DNA of 5,804 nucleotides from Chitinophaga pinensis (GTDB lineage Bacteria; Bacteroidota; Bacteroidia; Flavobacteriales_D; Crocinitomicaceae), in assembly GCA_945897765.1 (NCBI GenBank), contig CAMDGP010000146.1:1-5804 (forward strand). Direction: 5' to 3'. The position numbers and the translations under genes are program-made. This document shows positions 1 through 5,804 of this stretch, one piece after another (position 1 is the stretch's first letter; every line of letters starts with the position of its first letter). A model generated the notes under the pieces. That model was not told the DNA's origin. It saw only the letters and a program-made list of their open reading frames with translations, and did not search any database.

Positions 1-503
1 CTAATACTTTGGTTAAGATTGCTGATTTAACAGAGGTTGAAAAAGAAGCGATAATGTATATCAATTTAGCTCGAATGTATCCTAAAAAATTCGTTGAAAT
101 TGAAGTGGAAAAATATGAACCACCAAGTGATGCTTATGTGAAATTATTGGAAGATTCTCCGTACATCGAGTCATTGATTGACGAATTGAATGAACTCGAG
201 GCACTTCCACCTTTTGTTTACGATGAAGCCCTACAAGAATTTGCAAGTTGTTTTGCAGCAGAACAAGGTGCGTCTGGATATATGGGACATAAACGCAAAA
301 AATGTGCTACTGGAAATTATGCTGAATGTTGTGCTTACGATATGACAACAGGAAAACACATCGCTTTTCAACTCTTAATTGATCACGGTGTTCCAAGTTT
401 AGGTCATCGCATTAATTGCTTGAATCCAGAGTATTCTAAAGTTGGAATTAGTGTTGCTGACCACACAAAAGCCAATGTTTGTGCTGTTCTAGATATGCAT
501 TAA
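1..503 (+). CDS. CAP/SCP-like (cysteine-rich secretory protein family) domain protein, 5'-partial
   Basis: The reading frame is open to the left edge, so the N-terminus, where a signal peptide would sit, lies outside the window; the TTG at position 9 is not a convincing start. Counting from that TTG, 164 residues are visible. An N-terminal helix of the type TEVEKEAIMYINLAR (8-22) is typical of bacterial CAP domains. The hallmark motif HGVPSLGHR (126-134) is followed by NPEYSKVGISV. Candidate cavity residues of the CAP fold are His94 (GHK), Glu106 (YAEC) and His133 (GHR). Six cysteines (81, 99, 107, 108, 137, 158) suggest disulphides and an exported location, which is inferred. Bacterial CAP proteins are mostly of unknown activity, so no reaction is assigned. 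The stop TAA is one base before the ATG of the phosphoesterase, implying co-transcription. Family assignment is fairly sure; function is not. Confidence 0.82.
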   Translation, partial: NTLVKIADLTEVEKEAIMYINLARMYPKKFVEIEVEKYEPPSDAYVKLLEDSPYIESLIDELNELEALPPFVYDEALQEFASCFAAEQGASGYMGHKRKKCATGNYAECCAYDMTTGKHIAFQLLIDHGVPSLGHRINCLNPEYSKVGISVADHTKANVCAVLDMH

Positions 504-504
504 A

Positions 505-1008
505 ATGGCTACAAAAATTGGACTTTTATCCGACACGCACAGTTTTCTAGATCCAAAAATCAAAATCTATTTCGCTGAAGTTGACGAGATTTGGCACGCT
601 GGAGATATAGGTAGTTTGGAAGTTCTGGATGAATTGCGCGCCTTCAAAACAACGAAAGCAGTGTGGGGGAATATCGACGAACACAAAATTCGATTAGACA
701 CAGAAGAATTTTTGCGATTCAAAGTGGAAGATGTGGAAGTTTTAATTACGCACATTGGTGGCCGTCCAGGAAAATATTCCAAACCAGCTATTGAGGAATT
801 ACTAAAAAATGGAGCTCCGAAATTGTTTGTTTGTGGACATTCACACATTACTTTAGTTCAAATGGACAAACGATTCAATATGCTTTGGATGAATCCTGGA
901 GCTTGTGGTTTCAAAGGATTTCATGCAGTAAAAACGATTTTGCGTTTTACAATTGATGGCGACAAAATCAAAGATTTAGAAGTGGTTGAACTTGGGAAAA
1001 GAGCTTGA
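505..1008 (+). CDS. YfcE/MJ0936-type metallophosphoesterase
   Basis: This is a complete 167-residue calcineurin-like phosphoesterase of the small single-domain YfcE/MJ0936 group, which are cytoplasmic, divalent-metal-dependent enzymes that hydrolyse phosphodiesters in vitro and whose physiological substrates are mostly unknown. All metal-site motifs are visible in order: SDTH (Asp10, His12), HAGDIG (Asp34), GNID (Asn56), THIGG (His83), CGHSH (His112, His114), then NPGACG (130-135). The length matches the family, and the ATG places the first strand KIGLLSDTH at residues 4-12, so the start is secure. No signal peptide or membrane segment is present. It begins one base after the CAP gene stop and probably depends on that gene's transcription. 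It converges on the LytTR regulator. The family call is very sure; the substrate cannot be deduced. Confidence 0.93.
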   Translation: MATKIGLLSDTHSFLDPKIKIYFAEVDEIWHAGDIGSLEVLDELRAFKTTKAVWGNIDEHKIRLDTEEFLRFKVEDVEVLITHIGGRPGKYSKPAIEELLKNGAPKLFVCGHSHITLVQMDKRFNMLWMNPGACGFKGFHAVKTILRFTIDGDKIKDLEVVELGKRA

Positions 1009-1012
1009 AAAG

Positions 1013-1043
1013 ATTCTTGATTTTTGATTTTTAATTCTTGATT
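1013..1043. repeat. Pair of 10-bp direct repeats in the convergent intergenic gap
   Basis: ATTCTTGATT occurs at 1013-1022 and again at 1034-1043, separated by a T-rich 11-bp spacer containing GATTTTT. The second copy overlaps the stop codon of the minus-strand response regulator. A 5+5 bp AT-only inverted repeat (TTAAT 1031-1035 / ATTAA 1041-1045) also lies here but is too weak to call a terminator. The gap between the two converging genes is only 33 bp, so some transcription-ending signal is expected in or near it. A 12-base piece, TTCTTGATTTTT (1014-1025), recurs at 1933-1944 beyond the regulator. Low-complexity AT-rich sequence makes chance a real possibility. Confidence 0.5.
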
Positions 1044-1779
1044 AAAGAGAAAAAACATCTCTAAAACGAATTGCTTGACGGCGTGAGATTTCAATTTTTT
1101 CGCCTTTTGATAATTCGACTTTTAATCCTCCGTTAAACCAGTTTTCAATAGCAACAACATGATTCAAATTAATAATGAACTTACGATTCGCTCTAAAAAA
1201 AACTTCATTATCAAGCTTTTCTTCAAAACTATTTAAAGAGCGCAAAACCATTGGTCTGAAAGTATCAAAATAAACTTTTACATAGTTTCCATCAGATTCC
1301 ATCATTCGGACATTTTTCAATTCAATAAACCAACATTTTTCACCATCCTTAATGAAGACTTTATCGTTTTCGCCCAATCTTCTCGACTTTCGTAAGTTCA
1401 ATAATTGCTCATCCTCAAATGAATTTTCATGCGAAATTTTCCGAACAACATTAGCGATTTTTTCAGGGTCAATTGGTTTAAGAATGTAATCTAGCGCTTG
1501 ATTTTCAAAAGCTTGCAAGGCATATTCATCGTGAGCAGTAACAAAAACAACTTGTGGTAAATCTTCCAACTGTTTAAGCATCTCAAATCCGTTCATTCCT
1601 GGCATCGATACATCTAAGAAAATCAAATCTGGATTAAACTCCTTGATTTTTTCAATTCCATCAATTCCATTAATTGCTTCAGCAACAATTTCAATTTCTT
1701 GATATTCTTTCAGCAAAGAACGCAACTCTTCGCGAGCCAATCTTTCATCGTCAATAATAATGGTGCGTGTTGTTTTCAT
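1042..1779 (-). CDS. LytTR-family response regulator (REC-LytTR), orphan in this window
   Basis: This 245-residue protein is a cytoplasmic transcription regulator of the AgrA/LytR class. The N-terminal receiver domain (about 4-120) has the acidic pair Asp10/Asp11, the phosphoacceptor Asp56 in LIFLD, Thr81 and Lys101 in LKP. The C-terminal LytTR DNA-binding domain (about 140-244) shows KDGEKCWFI, the ESDGNYVKVY segment (161-170) and the FFRANRKFIINLNHV segment (194-208). Phosphorylation at Asp56 by a histidine kinase is expected from the family. I chose the ATG at 1779 because the receiver strand TRTIIIDDE follows at once; an in-frame upstream start at 1809 is a TTG and adds ten residues of no evident use. 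No kinase gene lies beside it: a phosphoesterase converges on it, and a flavoenzyme lies upstream on the same strand across 145-175 bp. Target genes are unknown. Confidence 0.94.
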   Translation of the reverse strand: MKTTRTIIIDDERLAREELRSLLKEYQEIEIVAEAINGIDGIEKIKEFNPDLIFLDVSMPGMNGFEMLKQLEDLPQVVFVTAHDEYALQAFENQALDYILKPIDPEKIANVVRKISHENSFEDEQLLNLRKSRRLGENDKVFIKDGEKCWFIELKNVRMMESDGNYVKVYFDTFRPMVLRSLNSFEEKLDNEVFFRANRKFIINLNHVVAIENWFNGGLKVELSKGEKIEISRRQAIRFRDVFSL

Positions 1780-1806
1780 GATAAATTGAATTAGATGAAT
1801 AAAATT

Positions 1807-1824
1807 CAAATTTAAACAAATCTA
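1807..1824 (-). promoter_or_regulatory. Candidate Bacteroidota -7 promoter elements for the LytTR regulator
   Basis: On the minus strand two matches to the Bacteroidota -7 consensus TAnnTTTG lie 10 bp apart: TAAATTTG (1814-1807) and TAGATTTG (1824-1817). They sit 28-45 bp upstream of the ATG at 1779, a plausible leader distance, and the nearer one overlaps the rejected TTG start at 1809, which supports the shorter protein. No clear TTG/TTTG -33 element is found at the usual 17-23 bp spacing, and AT-rich DNA yields such matches by chance, so this is a tentative call. Confidence 0.3.
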
Positions 1825-1884
1825 AATCCTGAATTTGAAAATAGTTGAGTTATTCAATAAATGCAACAAAACAAGGACAAAAGT

Positions 1885-1931
1885 AAATTCCGCAGTTGAA
1901 TGGAAAACAAGGGATTAGCCGCGACGAATTT
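1885..1931 (-). terminator. Bulged inverted repeat downstream of the FAD dehydrogenase, possible terminator
   Basis: Left arm AAATTCCGC (1885-1893) pairs with the right arm GCG (1921-1923) plus GAATTT (1926-1931), with a two-base bulge at 1924-1925. This gives nine pairs around a 27-base loop. The repeat begins 23 bases past the stop codon of the flavoenzyme, where the four-gene minus-strand run ends, and on the minus strand it is followed by a moderately T-rich stretch (ACTTTTGTCC). The long loop and lack of a clean T-run make it a weak intrinsic terminator candidate; it could instead be an unrelated palindrome in the spacer before the response regulator. Confidence 0.25.
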
Positions 1932-1954
1932 CTTCTTGATTTTTTATTAAACAT

Positions 1955-3502
1955 TCAAAATTTTTTCTCAATCGCCTCCACACATTTCATCCCATCAATG
2001 GCAGCAGAGACAATTCCTCCAGCGTAACCAGCTCCTTCAGCGGATGGGTAGAGATTGGTAATTTGAATGTGATTAAATGTTTCTGGATTTCTAGGAATCA
2101 AAATCGGTGATGAAGTTCTTGATTCGGGTGCATGCAAAACAGCGTTATTGGTCACAAAACCATGCATCTTTTTACCAAAATCAACAAAAGCTTGACGTAA
2201 ACGATTAGCAATGAAAGCTGGAAAAATCTTGTCCATTTCAATGCTTACAATTCCAGGCTGATAGCTCGAACGTGGAAAACCAAGCGACTTTTTCTTTTGC
2301 ACAAAATCCAATAAACATTGCGCTGGAACTTGCTGATTTTTACCTGCTAAATCCCAACACTTGCGCTCTATTTCCTTCTGAAAATCCAAACAAACAAATG
2401 GGTCGTTTTCTTTTCCTTTAAAATCATTTGGTTCAACACTAACTACAATCCCAGCGTTTGAATAGGGATTATTGCGCTTAGACGGGGACCAACCATTCGT
2501 TACAACTTCCTCTTTGTCTGTTGCACAAGGAGCTATAATTCCTCCTGGACACATGCAAAAAGAGTAAACACCTTTGTTCTCCACTTGCGTAACCAAAGTG
2601 TAAGATGCAGGTGGTAAATAATCATCATTTAAACGTCCTGAGTACTGAATTTTATCGATAAAAGCTTGCGAATGCTCAACGCGAACTCCTAGTGCAAAAG
2701 GTTTGGCTTTGATTTCAATTTGGTGTTTATGTAGCAATTCAAAAATATCTCTTGCAGAATGACCAGTTGCTAAAACTACATTTTCAACTTCAAAAAAAAC
2801 TCCATTATTGATTTGAATAGCCTTGATTTTTTGACCTTCCACTTTTAAATCTGTCAACTTATGTTCAAAGTGAAACTCGCCACCTTTCTCAATAATTTTT
2901 TCTCTAATTGCAGTAATAATTTGTGGTAATTTATTAGTACCAACGTGTGGATGTGCTTCTATCAAAATCTCCTCACTTGCACCGAAATGGACCAATAGCT
3001 GAAGGATTTTATCGACATCACCTCTTTTTTTGGAACGTGTGTATAATTTTCCATCTGAATAAGTTCCTGCCCCACCTTCACCAAAACAATAGTTGGATTC
3101 TGGGTTTACAATCCCTTCTTTATTCAAAATAGCTAAATCGCGGCGTCTGTTGCGCACGTCTTTGCCTCTTTCAAATATGACAGGTTTAAATCCAAATTCC
3201 AAAGAACGCAAAGCGGCAAACATTCCTGCTGGACCTCCGCCGATGATGTGAACGATTTTTGCTGAATCTTCAACTTCTTTAAAATCAAAATCTTGAAATC
3301 TATTATCTAAAGCTTTATTTTCAGAAAAAGTTAGTGTACAATTGATTTTAATTTGAACTTTTCGAGCGTCAATACTTCGTTTTTTCCAACGAAATTCAAT
3401 TTTGCTAGTTGGTGAAACGTTTCCTAATTCTTTGATTTTGGAAAGTAAAAATGCTTCATCCTTCGCTTCTTCAGGAGAACATTGAAATTGAATATCTTGC
3501 AT
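1955..3502 (-). CDS. COG2509-type FAD-dependent dehydrogenase (NAD(P)/FAD oxidoreductase), role unknown
   Basis: This 515-residue protein looks like a full-length member of the uncharacterised FAD-dependent dehydrogenase group COG2509. Residues 1-75 form a small N-terminal region with no cofactor motif. The Rossmann dinucleotide motif GGGPAG is at 88-93, with Glu111 in IFERG at the expected FAD-ribose position. Next comes the flavin-contact segment GEGGAGTYSDGKLYTR (141-156), then the VVLATGHSARD segment (242-252) of the second FAD-binding strand. CMCPGG (316-321, Cys316 and Cys318), SRTSSP (461-466) and the C-terminal YPSAEGAGYAGGI (485-497) are also visible. There is no signal peptide or membrane segment, so it is likely cytoplasmic. 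It presumably oxidises or reduces an unidentified substrate. The ATG overlaps the last base of the porT-like stop (TAATG), indicating translational coupling and making the start firm. It appears to be the last gene of the minus-strand unit. Confidence 0.9.
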   Translation of the reverse strand: MQDIQFQCSPEEAKDEAFLLSKIKELGNVSPTSKIEFRWKKRSIDARKVQIKINCTLTFSENKALDNRFQDFDFKEVEDSAKIVHIIGGGPAGMFAALRSLEFGFKPVIFERGKDVRNRRRDLAILNKEGIVNPESNYCFGEGGAGTYSDGKLYTRSKKRGDVDKILQLLVHFGASEEILIEAHPHVGTNKLPQIITAIREKIIEKGGEFHFEHKLTDLKVEGQKIKAIQINNGVFFEVENVVLATGHSARDIFELLHKHQIEIKAKPFALGVRVEHSQAFIDKIQYSGRLNDDYLPPASYTLVTQVENKGVYSFCMCPGGIIAPCATDKEEVVTNGWSPSKRNNPYSNAGIVVSVEPNDFKGKENDPFVCLDFQKEIERKCWDLAGKNQQVPAQCLLDFVQKKKSLGFPRSSYQPGIVSIEMDKIFPAFIANRLRQAFVDFGKKMHGFVTNNAVLHAPESRTSSPILIPRNPETFNHIQITNLYPSAEGAGYAGGIVSAAIDGMKCVEAIEKKF

Positions 3503-4212
3503 TAGCCTTCAAAAATTATAGAAAACCACCAAACTTTGTTGTAAAGTTGATTGATTGGATTTGAAACGGGAGTATTGTCTTGAACAAAACTACTTTTGAA
3601 GCCGTGGGAATATTTTACTTCAAATCCAACCTTGAAAAATGGGGCAAAAAACTCTACTCCTCCACCGATTTGACCTTGGAAATCATTCCGTTTAATCTTA
3701 ACATATGGATCGATGTAATTTTGAGAAGCCTTTTCTTGTGACTGTAAATCAATGGAATACTGCCCTCCAAATAAAGCATAAGCTGTAAAATTATTATAAC
3801 GCTTCGTCCTAAATTGTAACATCAATGGAAAATCCAAATTTGTTGAATTCACTCGCTCCTCACCTACTCCTTTTTTAAAATTAAAGCTATCTAAACTTTG
3901 ATAACTCAAAACGCGTTCTTGAAACGACAAAGTTGGAATAAAACGCAAGCGTAAAACGGGAGTTCCTAATTTCATGGTTGTCAACATTCCAATTTGTCCA
4001 CCTGGAGTAGATTTGCTTGTAAGACTAACTAATCCATATTGATTATAGGCATTAACCTCTTGATAAACAGTAAAATCAGCTGAGTTAAAACCTAACATAA
4101 ATCCAAAGTGAAACAAACGCTTGTCGAAGTTTTTATAACGTTCTTGCTTAAATCGCTGTCCAAAAGAAGCAAATGAGATCAAAAAAACAAGAAGTAAAAA
4201 ACGGTTGTTCAT
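3502..4212 (-). CDS. porT: PorT-like outer-membrane beta-barrel protein (type IX secretion / gliding)
   Basis: This 236-residue protein resembles PorT (SprT in gliding flavobacteria), needed for secretion by the type IX system; its exact step there is not settled. A signal peptide is plain: a short charged start (MNNR), a hydrophobic core at about 5-16, and a likely cut after SFASFG before Gln19. The mature part starts with a basic region and then HFGFMLGFNSADFTV (35-49), the characteristic first strand. Alternating strands follow (LRLRFIPTLSF, NFTAYALFGGQYSI, QIGGGVEFFA, FKVGFEVKYSHGF), and it ends in WWFSIIFEG, an aromatic outer-membrane C-terminus. I chose the ATG at 4212 because a start at 4248 would be a TTG and would put 12 extra polar residues before the signal peptide. 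Position directly after ubiE is the arrangement I recall for porT/sprT in flavobacteria. A generic OMP_b-brl_2 porin-like protein is the alternative. Confidence 0.85.
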   Translation of the reverse strand: MNNRFLLLVFLISFASFGQRFKQERYKNFDKRLFHFGFMLGFNSADFTVYQEVNAYNQYGLVSLTSKSTPGGQIGMLTTMKLGTPVLRLRFIPTLSFQERVLSYQSLDSFNFKKGVGEERVNSTNLDFPLMLQFRTKRYNNFTAYALFGGQYSIDLQSQEKASQNYIDPYVKIKRNDFQGQIGGGVEFFAPFFKVGFEVKYSHGFKSSFVQDNTPVSNPINQLYNKVWWFSIIFEG

Positions 4213-4250
4213 CGAGCTAAGAACGCAATAGATTTGACTTTGTTGCAAGT

Positions 4251-4979
4251 TTATTTAGTTCCAACGTAAATTGTAGCAATTCCTCCAGAAACAGGAATGG
4301 ATTTGATATTCTTGTAATTCAATTTCTCTAACACATTTTCAAAGTCTTTTCCTTCGGGAAATGCTGCCACTGATTCTGGTAAATAAGCATAAGCTTTTTC
4401 ATCTTTTGAAATACGTTTTCCAAAAAATGGAATGAAATATTTAGAGTAAAAACCAAACACTTGCTTGATAGGAAACATTTTTGGTTTAGAAAACTCAAGA
4501 ATAATTGCTTTCCCTCCTGGACGAATAACGCGAAGCATTTCTGCTAGACCTTTTTCTAAATTCTCGAAGTTACGCACACCAAATCCAACAGTTAAACCAT
4601 CAAAATAATTGTCATCAAAAGGTAAATCTTCAGAGTCGCCCAATTGCATTGAAACGATATTATCTACTTTTTTCTTTTTCATTTTTTCTTTTCCAACCTT
4701 CAACATTCCCGACGAGATATCGATTCCAACTACTTCTTCAGGTTTCAATTTAAGGTTAGCAATTGCAAAATCCCCCGTTCCTGTTGCGATGTCAAGGATT
4801 TTTTTCGGGTTGATTTCACGCAATTCTTTAACAGCACGCGCTCTCCATAAATTGTCGATTCCCAAGGAGAGAAAGTGATTTAAAAAATCGTAACGTCCCG
4901 AAATATTATTGAACATTTCAGCAACTTCCTCTTTCTTAGAGCGATCTGAATTGTATGGTTTTACTACTTTTCTTGACAT
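4251..4979 (-). CDS. ubiE: Demethylmenaquinone methyltransferase (UbiE/MenG)
   Basis: This complete 242-residue class I methyltransferase transfers a methyl group from S-adenosylmethionine to demethylmenaquinone, the last step of menaquinone synthesis; in Bacteroidota, which use menaquinone, this is its expected job rather than ubiquinone methylation. The N-terminal UbiE signature region is visible as YDFLNHFLSLGID...W (30-45). SAM motif I is LDIATGTGD (62-70), the acidic ribose contact is Asp87 in GIDIS (85-89), then GDSEDLPF (114-121), FGVRNF (133-138) and LRVIRPGG (149-156). The C-terminus GGIATIYVGTK (232-242) is also typical. A lysine-rich patch (97-104) lies on a variable helix. The start is supported by normal length and the 9-bp gap from the kinase stop. 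No transmembrane segment is present; it probably works at the membrane surface on its lipid substrate. Confidence 0.96.
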   Translation of the reverse strand: MSRKVVKPYNSDRSKKEEVAEMFNNISGRYDFLNHFLSLGIDNLWRARAVKELREINPKKILDIATGTGDFAIANLKLKPEEVVGIDISSGMLKVGKEKMKKKKVDNIVSMQLGDSEDLPFDDNYFDGLTVGFGVRNFENLEKGLAEMLRVIRPGGKAIILEFSKPKMFPIKQVFGFYSKYFIPFFGKRISKDEKAYAYLPESVAAFPEGKDFENVLEKLNYKNIKSIPVSGGIATIYVGTK

Positions 4980-4988
4980 TTAAGTTCT

Positions 4989-5804
4989 TTAGTTAGAAGT
5001 TATACTTCTCCATTCTTTTATTAATTCTTCTTTTGAAATACTTACAACACCCGATTGCTCACAAACTAAACCACCCGCTACATTTGAAATCCCTGCTATG
5101 TCAGCAATAGAAGCTCCAGCTATTAAACAAAGCGTTGCAACTGCAATCACTGTATCACCTGCACCAGAAACGTCAGCAATGTTACGCAAATGAGCTGCAA
5201 TGTAGTGTTTTTGATTTCCTTCTTTTATAAACACACCAAACTCTGATAATGTTATGAAAGAGACCGTATTTTTTAACTTTTCTTCTAAAACGGCAACCGC
5301 CTGTTCAAATAAATGTTGTTCATTTTTGAAATCAAAAGAAAGATTCAACCCTTCTTTTAATTCTTTCAAATTCGGCTTAAATAGTGTAACTCCCTGGTAA
5401 GAAAGAAAATTATCTCTTTTCGGATCAACGGTTGTTGGAATATTTGCTGCTTTAGCAATCGTAATTACTTGTTGAATAAGGTTTACGGTTAGAACTCCTT
5501 TGTTGTAATCTTCAAAGATAATTCCATCAATTCCCTCATGAATTAAAGTCTGAATTTGAATTAACAAGGAATTTTCTTCCACTTGATTTATTGGGCTTGT
5601 TGTTTCAGAATCAATGCGCAACAATTGTTGTTTATTAGCTACAACTCTTGTTTTTACTGTTGTTTTTCTATCTTTAGAAACAATAATTCCTTGCGAAGAA
5701 ATTCCTTTTTCAGCAAATAAATTGGAAAGTGCTTGACCTTGCTCATCGTCACCAATAACTGAACAAACTATTGGTTGAGCGCCCAAAGCCACTAAATTCA
5801 AGGC
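4989..5804 (-). CDS. PfkB-family sugar kinase, probable D-glycero-beta-D-manno-heptose-7-phosphate kinase (RfaE1/HldE-N), N-terminus outside window
   Basis: The frame is open to the right edge; roughly 60 N-terminal residues are missing, and the codon at 5801 is a TTG coding Leu within ALNLVALGA, not a start. Numbering from that codon, visible features are CSVIGDDEQG (13-22), TTVKTRVVA (47-55), EDYNKG (97-102), VDPKRDNF (125-132), FKPNLKEL (141-148) and the PfkB signature DVSGAGDT (210-217), whose Asp216 is the expected catalytic base. DYNKG, DPKR and KPN together are characteristic of the RfaE1/HldE kinase domain, which phosphorylates heptose-7-phosphate at C1 on the way to ADP-heptose for LPS core. 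There is no C-terminal adenylyltransferase domain: the protein stops after KEWRSITSN, so it is the stand-alone kinase form. Another PfkB sugar kinase specificity remains possible. Nine bases separate its stop from ubiE. Confidence 0.87.
   Translation of the reverse strand, partial: ALNLVALGAQPIVCSVIGDDEQGQALSNLFAEKGISSQGIIVSKDRKTTVKTRVVANKQQLLRIDSETTSPINQVEENSLLIQIQTLIHEGIDGIIFEDYNKGVLTVNLIQQVITIAKAANIPTTVDPKRDNFLSYQGVTLFKPNLKELKEGLNLSFDFKNEQHLFEQAVAVLEEKLKNTVSFITLSEFGVFIKEGNQKHYIAAHLRNIADVSGAGDTVIAVATLCLIAGASIADIAGISNVAGGLVCEQSGVVSISKEELIKEWRSITSN

Noticed and set aside
567..848. 93-codon minus-strand reading frame inside the phosphoesterase gene
   Set aside because: It lies wholly antisense to a gene with all family motifs intact, and its translation is Ser/Pro-rich low-information sequence with no recognisable domain.
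1046..1062. AGAGA/TCTCT inverted repeat near the end of the regulator gene as a terminator
   Set aside because: Only five pairs around a short A-rich loop, inside coding sequence and with no T-run after it in either direction.
1780..1809. N-terminal extension of the LytTR regulator to a TTG at 1809
   Set aside because: The ATG at 1779 places the receiver domain at its usual distance from the start, and the extension overlaps a candidate promoter element.
2947..3132. 61-codon plus-strand reading frame within the FAD dehydrogenase gene
   Set aside because: Antisense to a well-supported gene over its flavin-binding segment; the translation shows no domain or signal peptide.
4213..4248. N-terminal extension of the porT-like gene to a TTG at 4248, two bases after ubiE
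   Set aside because: It would put 12 extra polar residues before an otherwise standard signal peptide; the ATG at 4212 gives a normal export signal.
4609..4878. 89-codon plus-strand reading frame within ubiE
   Set aside because: Antisense shadow of the SAM-binding region; the Phe-rich stretch only mirrors the lysine-rich patch of UbiE.

Overview
The window is AT-rich DNA from the Bacteroidota, most likely a member of the Flavobacteriia or a relative. The best marker is a PorT-like outer-membrane beta-barrel protein, a type IX secretion (gliding/Por system) component confined to this phylum, encoded directly downstream of a ubiE/menG methyltransferase. A LytTR response regulator and the lack of Shine-Dalgarno-like sequences before starts fit the same assignment. 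The genus cannot be named from the sequence alone.

Layout. Left part, plus strand: the 3' part of a cysteine-rich CAP/SCP-like protein (5' end outside the window) is followed after one base by a YfcE/MJ0936-type metallophosphoesterase. These meet, across a 33-bp AT-rich gap with short repeats, a minus-strand LytTR-type response regulator with no histidine kinase gene beside it. A 145-bp spacer then holds candidate promoter elements and one long-loop inverted repeat. Right part, minus strand: a tight four-gene run read from right to left, namely a PfkB-type kinase resembling the heptose-7-phosphate kinase RfaE1/HldE-N (its N-terminus lies outside the window), ubiE/menG, porT-like, and a COG2509-type FAD-dependent dehydrogenase of unknown role. 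Gaps are 9 bp, about 38 bp (2 bp if an alternative start is used), and a 1-base overlap.

How the genes may work together. The minus-strand run looks like one transcription unit mixing envelope and respiration functions: a sugar kinase probably feeding LPS-core heptose, the last menaquinone methylation, an outer-membrane secretion factor, and a flavoenzyme whose substrate is unknown. This is an inference from spacing; the biochemical steps are not consecutive. The LytTR regulator could be read through from this unit or use its own promoter.

No mobile element, CRISPR array, tRNA or rRNA was seen. Nothing here proves a new system. The least explained items are the flavoenzyme tied to porT by an overlapping stop/start, the six-cysteine CAP protein next to a phosphoesterase, and the orphan response regulator.
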